Shown piece by piece: positions 34,828-43,794 of a DNA stretch of 64,000 nucleotides. The notes under the pieces are model-generated. The model was given only the letters and a program-made list of their open reading frames with translations, was not told the origin of the DNA and did no database searches. Where the stretch lies: positions 154,429 through 218,428 of the forward strand of contig NZ_AWGE01000013.1 in NCBI RefSeq assembly GCF_000495815.1, given 5' to 3'. Positions within the stretch are counted from its first letter, which is position 1. Each line of letters opens with the position of its first letter. Both the position numbers and the translations under genes were made by a program. The DNA is from Asticcacaulis sp. AC466. Its GTDB lineage: Bacteria; Pseudomonadota; Alphaproteobacteria; Caulobacterales; Caulobacteraceae.

Positions 34828-35893
34828 GTTGACGATTATACTGAAGGACACGGCGCTTGTCGCGCGTTTAAGGGCCGGTCTTCTCGATTGGTACGATCGT
34901 CATGGCCGAAAGCTGAAATGGCGCGAAGGCAGCCGGGATGCCTACCGCGTCTGGCTGTCCGAAGTCATGTTGCAACAGACGACCGTGCCGCACGCCACGC
35001 CCTATTATGAAAAGTTTCTTAAGTCGTGGCCTAGCGTGCGTGACCTGGCGGCGGCCGAGGACGGCACGGTGATGGCCGAATGGGCGGGGCTTGGCTATTA
35101 CGCCCGGGCGCGCAAGCTGCTGGAATGTGCCCGGACCGTGGTGCGCGACTATGACGGCGTCTTTCCCGCCAGCGAAACGGAACTGCTAAAACTGCCGGGC
35201 TTCGGGCCCTACACGGCGGCGGCGGTCGCGGCCATCGCCTTCGGTCTGCCTGCCAATGTGGTGGACGGCAATATCGAGCGGATCATGACGCGACTCTATG
35301 CCATCGAAACGCCGTTGCCGGCGGGCAAGGCCTTGGTACGAGAAGCGGCGGCGCAGTGGGTGGATGAGGCGCGCGCCGGCGATTGGCCGCAAGCCCTGAT
35401 GGACATGGCCAATCTGATTTGTCGGCCGAAATCTCCGGCCTGTGGCGAATGCCCGCTAAGCCTGGCCTGCACGGCGAAGGCGCGTGGCGACCAGGAGCGG
35501 TTTCCGGTCAAGCTGGCCAAGGCGCCAAAACCACGACGTCATGGTGTCGCCTATGTCATGCTGAATGGTGACCGGGTGATCGTCGAGCGCAGGCCGGACA
35601 AGGGATTGCTGGGCGGCATGTTGGGCCTGCCACACGCCGACTGGCGGGCCGATCCGTATGGCGCGCCGGACCCGGGCTGGCATCTGGCCGGCAGCTACGA
35701 ACACGTTTTTACCCACTTTGCCCTGACGCAACAGGTGTGGGTAAAGGCTGTGTCCGAGGCTGAGGCGGCCGTTCTGTTGCGCGATAATAATGCCTGGCAG
35801 TGGATGCCCGTCGGCGAAAAAGCCCTGCCAACGGTGTTTGCCAAGGCGCTGAAACTGAAAGACGCCAGCGCGGAGCTGGATCTGTTTAGATAA
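34826..35893 (+). CDS. mutY: A/G-specific adenine DNA glycosylase
   Basis: A 355-residue MutY that removes adenine mispaired with 8-oxoguanine. The catalytic Glu46 (WLSEVMLQQT) and Asp147 (VVDGNIERI) are in place, with the helix-hairpin-helix LPGFGPYTAAA (residues 123-133). The iron-sulfur ligands are Cys199, Cys206, Cys209 and Cys215 (C-x6-C-x2-C-x5-C). The C-terminal third is the NUDIX-like domain that recognises 8-oxoG (YEHVFTHFALT). The start overlaps that of the divergent dciA; no good ribosome-binding site is visible. Confidence 0.96.
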   Translation: MLTIILKDTALVARLRAGLLDWYDRHGRKLKWREGSRDAYRVWLSEVMLQQTTVPHATPYYEKFLKSWPSVRDLAAAEDGTVMAEWAGLGYYARARKLLECARTVVRDYDGVFPASETELLKLPGFGPYTAAAVAAIAFGLPANVVDGNIERIMTRLYAIETPLPAGKALVREAAAQWVDEARAGDWPQALMDMANLICRPKSPACGECPLSLACTAKARGDQERFPVKLAKAPKPRRHGVAYVMLNGDRVIVERRPDKGLLGGMLGLPHADWRADPYGAPDPGWHLAGSYEHVFTHFALTQQVWVKAVSEAEAAVLLRDNNAWQWMPVGEKALPTVFAKALKLKDASAELDLFR

Positions 35894-35910
35894 AAGATCG
35901 CCCTGCTTAA

Positions 35911-35945
35911 TTTTGACAAAAATGTCAAAACTCAGTAGTCTACTG
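35911..35945 (+). promoter_or_regulatory. Promoter with two operator-like inverted repeats
   Basis: TTGACA at 35913-35918, a 17-base spacer and TAGTCT at 35936-35941 form a plausible sigma-70-type promoter for the gene at 35973. The -35 lies in TTTTGACA-AAAA-TGTCAAAA (35911-35930) and the -10 in CAGTAG-T-CTACTG (35933-35945), both perfect inverted repeats. Repressor binding at either would block the promoter; the regulator is unknown. Confidence 0.5.
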
Positions 35946-35972
35946 ACAAAATAAACGGGCAGGGAACCGGTT

Positions 35973-36344
35973 ATGCGTCGCTTCGTGAAGCTAGGGGCGT
36001 TATGCCTATTGTGCGCTGGCGGCTCGCCCGCTTTGGCGGCGGACTATGTCGATCTGTCCGACCTGATTTTCTATTATCGGCCCGAACAGACGCGCTATCG
36101 CCCCGACCACATAGACGCCACGGACGTGGATCGGGGGCAAAGCATCACGCTTGTTTGCTCCATCACGCGTTACGGCCATCTGGCCGACTGCGAGCCCGCA
36201 GGCGAAGTGGATGCCGAAGCCGGCTTTGTCCGTGCTGCCATTCGCAATGTCGAAAGCTGGATCGTCGCCGACTACACCCGGTCCGGCACCCCGACCGAGG
36301 GCCGCCAGGTCTGCGTCACCGTACGTTTTGACCTGGCTGTCTGA
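35973..36344 (+). CDS. Small secreted protein with TonB C-terminal-like region
   Basis: A 123-residue protein with a signal peptide (ending PALAA, about residue 23). The mature part has ITLVCSITRYGHLADCEP, then GFVRAAIRNVESW and GRQVCVTVRFDL. That order, a short polar strand with a conserved Cys pair, an alpha helix and a VxVRF strand, resembles the C-terminal domain of TonB-like energy transducers. There is no N-terminal anchor helix or proline-rich linker, so it is a free periplasmic domain at best. CAGGGA precedes the ATG. Function is unknown. Confidence 0.6.
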   Translation: MRRFVKLGALCLLCAGGSPALAADYVDLSDLIFYYRPEQTRYRPDHIDATDVDRGQSITLVCSITRYGHLADCEPAGEVDAEAGFVRAAIRNVESWIVADYTRSGTPTEGRQVCVTVRFDLAV

Positions 36345-36369
36345 TGCGCACGACCCTGGAAATGCGCAT

Positions 36370-36401
36370 AAAAAATGAGCACGGACGCCGGTCCGTGCTC
36401 A
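36370..36401 (-). terminator. Intrinsic terminator of ccrM
   Basis: TGAGCACGGAC (36376-36386) pairs perfectly with GTCCGTGCTCA (36391-36401), 11 bp, loop GCCG. On the minus strand it is followed by a T run and lies 22 bases after the ccrM stop. Confidence 0.9.
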
Positions 36402-36423
36402 TGGTGTTGGGATGTTTTTGACC

Positions 36424-37723
<1,300 letters not shown>

Positions 37724-37733
37724 GTGTTTTGGG

Positions 37734-38348
37734 TTATTCTGCGGGGATGCCGGGCGCACGCGATAGGTCGCGGATGGTGGCCCAACTGGTGCGATGAATG
37801 GGCGAGGGGCCATGCAGACGCAGCGCTTCGATATGGGCGCCGGCCTGGTAGCCCTTGTGCTTTTTGAAGCCATAGACCGGATAGACGATATCCATTTCGA
37901 TCATGATACGGTCGCGCGCAGTCTTGGCCAGGATCGACGCCGCAGCAATCGAAAGGGACCGCGCGTCGCCACCAATAACGGCGGTGGAGGGAATCGCCAG
38001 CTTCGGGCAGCGATTGCCATCGATCAAGGCGTGCTCGGCACAAGGGACCAGCGCTTCGACCGCACGTTTCATGCCTTCCATGGTGGCGGCCAGAATATTC
38101 AGGCAGTCGATTTCTTCGACCGACATGGTGATTACCGACCAGCAGACGGCCGCCTCCTTGATCAGCGGCTCCAATTCGAAGCGGCGCTTTTCGGTCAAGG
38201 CCTTGGAATCGTCTATGCCGTCGGGGATGCGCGCCGGGTCCAGGATGACCGCAGCGACGCACAAAGGACCGGCGCACGGTCCGCGTCCGGCTTCATCGAC
38301 GCCGCATATGCGTCCGTTCAGGGTAGTTTCGAAACTAAAATCGGCCAT
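37734..38348 (-). CDS. rnhB: Ribonuclease HII
   Basis: A 204-residue RNase HII that nicks at single ribonucleotides in DNA. The catalytic motif CGVDEAGRGPCAGPL is near residue 15, and the later acidic residues (ALIDGNRCP, SILAKTARDRIM) are present. It precedes ccrM on the same strand, the order known in Caulobacter. About 195 bp carrying the ccrM promoter separate the two. The ATG is followed by ADFSFETTLNGR, giving a typical length. Confidence 0.96.
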   Translation of the reverse strand: MADFSFETTLNGRICGVDEAGRGPCAGPLCVAAVILDPARIPDGIDDSKALTEKRRFELEPLIKEAAVCWSVITMSVEEIDCLNILAATMEGMKRAVEALVPCAEHALIDGNRCPKLAIPSTAVIGGDARSLSIAAASILAKTARDRIMIEMDIVYPVYGFKKHKGYQAGAHIEALRLHGPSPIHRTSWATIRDLSRAPGIPAE

Positions 38349-38429
38349 GGTGACTCGCTCATAAACCGCTTTGCGGAAAATGTTGAGAGCCTTTAGCGCC
38401 TCACGCGATGCCAGTTCTCTGAAAGTCGT

Positions 38430-39161
38430 CTAGCGGCGCTTCCCGAAGGTTGGCCGTGCGGCGGTGCTGGACGGGGCCATGGGGCGTGTCGGATAGGCTG
38501 GGCTTTCCATGACCGGCGCAACCGTCCGCATCTGAGTCTTGCCCGCGGGACTGAAATCGAACACGGGTGTGTGTGGCACGTTGGCGTCGTCGTGGCTTTC
38601 GCGTGCGGCGCGTTCGTGGGCGGGGCCTTCGAATATGCGGGAGATGTCGCTTCCATCGCCTTTTGGATCCGGGCCAAAGCGATTGCTGCCTTGCGTTCCG
38701 GGCAATAGGTGGAAGACGAAGGTGACTGTCGCCGCCGCCATCCAGATAAACATGATCACGAACACGGGACTAAGCGCGTGCAAGAGTAATGCGGCCTGGC
38801 TCCCCGTGGGCTGAGGTCCCATGCCGCGCATCTGTTGCAAGTTGGCGATCAGCGTTGCGCCGCCTACGGGCAGATAGATCACCAGGGCAACGGTGCCGAC
38901 GACCGGCGCAAACAAAAACCACCAACCCGTCCGGTCGGTATCGTGAAAGCGTCGAACGGCGACCGCGATGGACGGGATGAGAATTGCGAGCGAAAAAAGG
39001 CCCTGAAATAGGGCGATAAACTTGTTCCCGTCGGAGACTCTCAGGACTTCGAAAATAACACCGGCGAAACTTTGAAACGCACACCATTGCCAGTATTCGG
39101 CACGCCGCGCGCGGCCATTGAAATCGGCGTACTTGACGAAGGGCTGTAAAAACAGGGGCAT
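38430..39161 (-). CDS. DUF805 membrane protein (copy 4, with extended tail)
   Basis: A 243-residue DUF805 protein. The family start MPLFLQPFVKYADFNGRARRAEYWQW is followed by about four membrane helices, the signature AVRRFHDTDRTGWW and the ending GTQGSNRFGPDPKG. Unlike its three neighbours it carries an extra polar tail of about 70 residues after that motif. DUF805 proteins (E. coli YhaH/YhaI type) have no established function. It is the last of four consecutive copies on this strand and is separated from the third by about 85 bp. Confidence 0.85.
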   Translation of the reverse strand: MPLFLQPFVKYADFNGRARRAEYWQWCAFQSFAGVIFEVLRVSDGNKFIALFQGLFSLAILIPSIAVAVRRFHDTDRTGWWFLFAPVVGTVALVIYLPVGGATLIANLQQMRGMGPQPTGSQAALLLHALSPVFVIMFIWMAAATVTFVFHLLPGTQGSNRFGPDPKGDGSDISRIFEGPAHERAARESHDDANVPHTPVFDFSPAGKTQMRTVAPVMESPAYPTRPMAPSSTAARPTFGKRR

Positions 39162-39247
39162 TGGGGGATCCTGCGGGATGGGCCAGTACGCGATACTATT
39201 GGCCGCATCCTACAGGAAAGCCTTGAAAACAGGCTTAAGCCTTATGG

Positions 39248-39841
39248 TTAAAACATCACTTCCGGCGTAGCGGGCAGGCCGCGGCCCTTAGGGTCGGCGC
39301 CGAAACGATTGGGGCCCGGCGTGCCGTCCGTGACGTAAAAGACGAGCATGACGATCTGGGATATCAGGACGGGCAAAAAGAGACACAGAAACATCGAACC
39401 CAACATTTGACCCACGAAATGCATGCTCTGGGCATCGGTCATCTGTCCCCCGGAACCGAGGACCGTGAAAAACTGCGAGCCGAAGATGATGAAGAACAGG
39501 ATCAAGCCGGCGAAGGCCACGACAATCGGCATGACAAGCCACCAACCTGTACGGTTTATGTCATGCAGCCGGCGGACGCCAACCGCCAGAGTTGGCAGAA
39601 GCAGGCCGAGATTGATGAGGCTGAATATCGGCATGATCTGAAGATAACGGCTCATGAACTGTTCCGGATTGTGACTATTCATATCTATGCCGCTCAGCAT
39701 GAAACTGGTGCTGATCGTCCCCATCACCGCGCCGACAAGGAGACGGAACAGAACCCACAGCCAGAATTCAGAGCGGCGAGAGCGTCCCTGGAAGTCGACA
39801 TATTTAACCAAGGGCTGAAACATCAGAGGTACGCTGGACAT
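39248..39841 (-). CDS. DUF805 membrane protein (copy 3)
   Basis: A 197-residue DUF805 protein with the N-terminal signature MFQPLVKYVDFQGRSRRSEF and four hydrophobic stretches. The central AVGVRRLHDINRTGWWLV precedes the ending GTPGPNRFGADPKGRG. The start at 39841 is set by homology with its neighbours and a GAGGAG upstream. The open frame continues about 135 residues further upstream, but those codons overlap the next copy in another frame and are not homologous. Function unknown. Confidence 0.85.
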   Translation of the reverse strand: MSSVPLMFQPLVKYVDFQGRSRRSEFWLWVLFRLLVGAVMGTISTSFMLSGIDMNSHNPEQFMSRYLQIMPIFSLINLGLLLPTLAVGVRRLHDINRTGWWLVMPIVVAFAGLILFFIIFGSQFFTVLGSGGQMTDAQSMHFVGQMLGSMFLCLFLPVLISQIVMLVFYVTDGTPGPNRFGADPKGRGLPATPEVMF

Positions 39842-39867
39842 ATAAGAGGTCTCCTCAGATTGAAAAG

Positions 39868-40443
39868 TCAGGTGGGTGAAACGCCGAAACGATTGGGGCC
39901 CGGTGTGCCGGGCAGGGCGCAAAAGACGTAGATGACGATCTGTGCCAGGCCGCTGGGGATTACCACCCACGGCAGTATGAGTTCGAATATCGGCCATTCC
40001 AGCTTGAGAATGGTCAGGGGATTGGCCATCAGGGCCGGATCGGTTGGCATCTGGCTGACCATATTCATCATCAAACTTATAATTTGCGGCCCATTGACGG
40101 CGAACGCGACGCCATAAGCCAACATCGACACGACGACCGGCATGACCAGCCACCACCCTGACCGGCCGGTGTCGTGCAGCCGCCGCACGGCAACCGCCAG
40201 GTAGGGAACCAGCATGGCGAGATTGATCAGGCTGTAGAGGGGCGACCAACGCAGATAGGCGAAGAGCGCCTGGTCAGTATCAATACGACCATTGTGGTAG
40301 GCTGAGCCTATGACAAATGCGGCCAGAACCGCGAGGAACAGGTACATCAGCAGCAGAAACAGCCAAAATTCGGCGCGGTTGGACCGGCCGGTGAACTCGG
40401 CATATCTGAAAAACGGTCGGAACATGGCTGGGGCTTTTGACAT
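39868..40443 (-). CDS. DUF805 membrane protein (copy 2)
   Basis: A 191-residue DUF805 protein starting MSKAPAMFRPFFRYAEFTGR, with AVAVRRLHDTGRSGWWLV in the middle and the ending GTPGPNRFGVSPT. The end motif lacks the DPKG found in its neighbours. TAGGAAG lies shortly before the ATG. The next copy starts 26 bp after its stop. Four membrane helices are predicted. Function unknown. Confidence 0.85.
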   Translation of the reverse strand: MSKAPAMFRPFFRYAEFTGRSNRAEFWLFLLLMYLFLAVLAAFVIGSAYHNGRIDTDQALFAYLRWSPLYSLINLAMLVPYLAVAVRRLHDTGRSGWWLVMPVVVSMLAYGVAFAVNGPQIISLMMNMVSQMPTDPALMANPLTILKLEWPIFELILPWVVIPSGLAQIVIYVFCALPGTPGPNRFGVSPT

Positions 40444-40462
40444 TCTGGGCTTCCTAAGCTGC

Positions 40463-40987
40463 TCAGAAAACGTTGACGTTTCCGCGGCCCTTGGGGTCGG
40501 GTCCAAATCGGTTTGGGCCTGGTGTTCCGTCCATCACATTGAAAACAAGTGTCACTATGGCAGCGGCTAAGTAGGCCAGGAGGATCCACATCATGGACAG
40601 GATAACCGGCAGAACGGCTGTGATCTGCTGAGGCGTTGGCTTTGGCCCGAGACTGCCGAGAAGCGTCATCTGGCTCATGAAGTTTGCCCCGTTCATCGAT
40701 AGGTAGACGATCATGGCGACAAGAAAAACAGCCATAGGGAAAAGGACCCACCAGCCAGTCCGGTTGATATCGTGAAAGCGTCGCACGGCAACCGCCAGGG
40801 TCGGCAGCAAAATCGCCAGTGAGAAGAGACGGTTCAGCGTAACGGCGATGTCGCCGATCATCATGGCCAGGATGCTGAAAACCAGGCTAGCCATGACCTG
40901 AAACAGAAACCATAGCCAGTATTCTGTGCGGCGGGACCGGCCGGTAAACTGCGCATAGCGCTTTAACGGCAAAAACATCTGTTCCAT
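40463..40987 (-). CDS. DUF805 membrane protein (copy 1)
   Basis: A 174-residue DUF805 protein starting MEQMFLPLKRYAQFTGRSRR, with AVAVRRFHDINRTGWWVL and the ending GTPGPNRFGPDPKGRG. It is the first of the four tandem copies. The second follows after 19 bp, suggesting one transcript. GGGGG precedes the ATG at 40987. Its helices resemble copy 4 more than copy 2 (SLAILLPTLAVAVRRFHD against SLAILIPSIAVAVRRFHD). Confidence 0.85.
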   Translation of the reverse strand: MEQMFLPLKRYAQFTGRSRRTEYWLWFLFQVMASLVFSILAMMIGDIAVTLNRLFSLAILLPTLAVAVRRFHDINRTGWWVLFPMAVFLVAMIVYLSMNGANFMSQMTLLGSLGPKPTPQQITAVLPVILSMMWILLAYLAAAIVTLVFNVMDGTPGPNRFGPDPKGRGNVNVF

Positions 40988-41017
40988 ATCGGCCCCCGAA
41001 ATCAATTCCGCTAAAGG

Positions 41018-41602
41018 CTAGCCCTTTTTGGCCATGGCCGCAACCTCGCCATGGCGAAAGCAGTCGACGGTATGGTCATTGACCATGCCGACCGCCTGCA
41101 TGAAGGCATAGACGATCACCGGTCCGCAGAATTTGTAACCCTCGCTTTTGAGCTTTTTGGCCAGGTCGCGTGAGGCCTGGGTTTCGGTCGGAATCTCTCC
41201 GTGACGGAAATGATTGGTCACGGGCGTGCGGTCCTGGGATTCCCAGATGAAGTCGGTAAAGGCGATGCCGCGATCGCGCAAGTTGAGCGTCAGCCGGGCG
41301 CTATCTATGGCGGCCAGTATCTTGGCGCGTGACCGGATAATGCCCCTATCGTTCATGAGGCGCTCAATGTCCGTATCATCGAAACGGGCCACTTTTTCGG
41401 GGTCGAAGCCGGCAAAGGCGGCTCGTAAGGAGTCGCGTTTGCGCAGAATGGTGATCCAGGCGAGACCGGCCTGAAACCCGTCAAGCACCAGCTTCTCCCA
41501 CAGGGCGCGGGAATCGAATTCCGGCACACCCCATTCGTCATCATGGTAGGCGCAGTAAAGCGGATCGGACTTCGGCCATGAACAGCGCGGCTTATCACAC
41601 AT
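41018..41602 (-). CDS. tag: DNA-3-methyladenine glycosylase I
   Basis: A 194-residue Tag-type glycosylase that excises 3-methyladenine from alkylated DNA. The N-terminal RCSWPKSDPLYCAYHDDEWG and the C-terminal NDHTVDCFRH carry the Cys/His zinc-snap ligands of the Tag family. The central FQAGLAWITILRKRD is the helix-hairpin-helix region. The ATG at 41602 fits the family start, MCDKPRCSW. It lies between the DUF805 array and ygfZ, all on the minus strand, without obvious functional linkage. Confidence 0.95.
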   Translation of the reverse strand: MCDKPRCSWPKSDPLYCAYHDDEWGVPEFDSRALWEKLVLDGFQAGLAWITILRKRDSLRAAFAGFDPEKVARFDDTDIERLMNDRGIIRSRAKILAAIDSARLTLNLRDRGIAFTDFIWESQDRTPVTNHFRHGEIPTETQASRDLAKKLKSEGYKFCGPVIVYAFMQAVGMVNDHTVDCFRHGEVAAMAKKG

Positions 41603-41675
41603 CTATATAACCTTCTGATAATTCAATAACTTGTCAGTTATTACTCATGTAATATCGGCGATATATTACCTGTGT

Positions 41676-42533
41676 TTATACACCTGCCGCGTCAATTTCC
41701 GGCAGGTGAGGCGCAATCCAGTTCGGGATATGAAGGACCAGTTCCGTGTCATCTGCCGACAAGGCGCCAAACCGCCGGTCGACCCGTATCAGCCCGAGAC
41801 CGAGGCCGTTTTCGGCCGCCAGCACATGGCCGGCACGGCGTTCGCCGCTCAGAACCTCCGCTCCGGCCCCCGGTGAACGATTCCCCGCATAGCGAAACGG
41901 CAATATGCGGTTCTTTATCTGTCCGCGACGCTTCATCCGCGATGTCAACTCCTGCCCGACATAGCATCCTTTGTGAAAATCGATGGCGCCGAGAAGATCG
42001 AGATTGGCGTCGATGGGGTAGAGGTCGTCGCGGGCGAAATCGAGGCCCGGATCGCTCAAGCCCTGCGCAAACCGGAAGGTCGTCCAGGCGGTGAGGTCGC
42101 TGGCTTCTCCGGTCCAGCCATAGGCCATGCCAAAATTTAAATCAATGATTGATTTTCGCGGGTCCGCCATGAAACCGTCTGGCAGATTGCGACCGAAGGC
42201 GACATGGACTGGCAGGTCGAGCGGCGCAATTGTCACCTTGGCGCGAAGCCGGTACATATTCAATTTGGCGACCAGCTCGTCGCGTTCGCATAGGGGGACA
42301 TCGATGCGCACCTCGTCTGCCGATACCGCGTGCAGCAGGGCGTCGCAGATCATTTTTCCCTGAGGCCGCAGAAAAGCCCCATAGTACGGTTTAAGGAATT
42401 CCCCCTTGTTTGCCGCCTCGGCCAAAGGGTCGATATGCGCCGTGCACAGCCCCTTCAGAAATGACGCCCAGTCAGGACCGGAGACGGATATCAGAGCACG
42501 GTGCGGCAGGTGAACAATAACAGAGTCAATCAT
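41676..42533 (-). CDS. ygfZ: YgfZ/CAF17-like folate-binding protein (iron-sulfur assembly)
   Basis: A 285-residue YgfZ family protein, related to the gcvT fold. The signature KGCYVGQELTSRM, with its conserved cysteine, is present, as are the N-terminal SGPDWASFLKGLCT and FLRPQGKMICD segments. YgfZ binds tetrahydrofolate and helps mature certain iron-sulfur enzymes such as MiaB. The start is ATG (MIDSVIVHLPHR). It is divergent from the glycosyltransferase gene across about 95 bp. Confidence 0.92.
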   Translation of the reverse strand: MIDSVIVHLPHRALISVSGPDWASFLKGLCTAHIDPLAEAANKGEFLKPYYGAFLRPQGKMICDALLHAVSADEVRIDVPLCERDELVAKLNMYRLRAKVTIAPLDLPVHVAFGRNLPDGFMADPRKSIIDLNFGMAYGWTGEASDLTAWTTFRFAQGLSDPGLDFARDDLYPIDANLDLLGAIDFHKGCYVGQELTSRMKRRGQIKNRILPFRYAGNRSPGAGAEVLSGERRAGHVLAAENGLGLGLIRVDRRFGALSADDTELVLHIPNWIAPHLPEIDAAGV

Positions 42534-42627
42534 TGATTTTTTCGGTGGCGTTTCAATTGGGGGTGTGTCGGGCGCGTTTGGGTATGGAGCGTTTACGGAT
42601 GGGGTGGTTACGGATTAAGTATGCAAC

Positions 42628-43614
42628 ATGAAGGGTGACTTCCCGATTCTCCTGCTGGCCATTTGCGATCCCGCCAAGGTGCTTGCCCTGAGTGGCGTAA
42701 TCGCGCGTTTGAAGCACGAAATTCCCCATGCCCGCATTACGCTGGCCACGACCTCCGCTTCAGCGCAGCTGTTTGAAGATGATCAATTTGTCGATGAGAT
42801 ACAAGCCTTCGATGGCGCCTTATTTCACCTCAAGGCACTGGGCGCATTAAGCGAACTCAGCCGGCGGCGCTGGGGGCTGGTTGTCGATATCGGTCCCACC
42901 TTGATTTCGCGCATGATGAAGGCCAGGACGCGATTCACCCTCAATCCCAACGACCCCGCAGGCGTCCTGGAGCAGATCAGCACGAAACTGCATCTCCAGC
43001 CGGGGGAGGTCGCGCCAGGCCTGCGCGTGTCTGCGCGCCGCGAAGCGCAGGTGCGCAACCTGATTGACAATGGGCGCGGAGAGGCCCCGGTGATCGTCAT
43101 CGCGCCCGGGGCGGGCTGGCTTGGGCGACGCTGGCCGACCGAGCGTTTCGCGGTTCTGGCCACGCGCCTGATGCGTGAAGACGGCCCGTTTGCCAATCAT
43201 CGCTTACTGGTCATCGGCGCCGAATCCGAACGCGATACGCTTCAGGCCCTTCGCATGGCAACGCCGCGCGCTCAGGTGCTGGAGGTCGGGGACAGCCACA
43301 GCCTGCTGACCGCCTATGCGGCGCTGAAATATGCGGCGGTGTTTATCGGCAATGACGAGGTGTGGTTCCATCTGGCCGCCGCCGCCGGTGCGCCGACCTT
43401 CGGCCTATTCGGACCGTCGGACGAATCGACGGCACCGATCGGGCGCAACGTTCACGTCATTCGCGGGCCACGCAGCCTGGTGGAGATACAGGCCGTGGAC
43501 CCGAAGTTGAAACAAACCGTGTGTCATATGCTCGATCTCACCATCGAACGCGTTGCGGCTGTGGTCGAACGCGAAGCCGGTGGCGCCATCCCTGCAACCG
43601 ATGCGGCCATGTAA
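42628..43614 (+). CDS. Glycosyltransferase family 9 (heptosyltransferase-like)
   Basis: A 328-residue GT9-family protein resembling ADP-heptose:LPS heptosyltransferases. The Rossmann halves are visible: DFPILLLAICDPAKVLALSG at the start, IVIAPGAGWLGRRWPTERFA in the middle and FIGNDEVWFHLAAAAGAPTFGLFGPSDES near the end, the donor-site motif. It probably adds a sugar to the lipopolysaccharide core on the cytoplasmic face of the inner membrane. In the usual GT9 GNDSGxxH motif the serine is replaced by glutamate here (GNDEVWFH). Donor and acceptor are unknown. Confidence 0.82.
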   Translation: MKGDFPILLLAICDPAKVLALSGVIARLKHEIPHARITLATTSASAQLFEDDQFVDEIQAFDGALFHLKALGALSELSRRRWGLVVDIGPTLISRMMKARTRFTLNPNDPAGVLEQISTKLHLQPGEVAPGLRVSARREAQVRNLIDNGRGEAPVIVIAPGAGWLGRRWPTERFAVLATRLMREDGPFANHRLLVIGAESERDTLQALRMATPRAQVLEVGDSHSLLTAYAALKYAAVFIGNDEVWFHLAAAAGAPTFGLFGPSDESTAPIGRNVHVIRGPRSLVEIQAVDPKLKQTVCHMLDLTIERVAAVVEREAGGAIPATDAAM

Positions 43615-43667
43615 ATTGCCTTCACGTAATGGTGCGCGGCCTTGCCCAGACGCTGCGGCAAGACTAA

Positions 43668-43709
43668 AACCGTAACCGCCTGGACGGAACGGTTACGGCG
43701 GCATTTTTT
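43668..43709 (+). terminator. Intrinsic terminator of the GT9 gene
   Basis: CCGTAACCG (43670-43678) pairs with CGGTTACGG (43690-43698). A T run at 43704-43709 follows a short GC stretch. Confidence 0.8.
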
Positions 43710-43794
43710 GCTTTTTATCGCCGGATCGCCGTGAAAAGTGCTGACACCTTATCCGCAAGCGCTCTACTGTCCGCCCGACTGAAAGGAAACTCCC

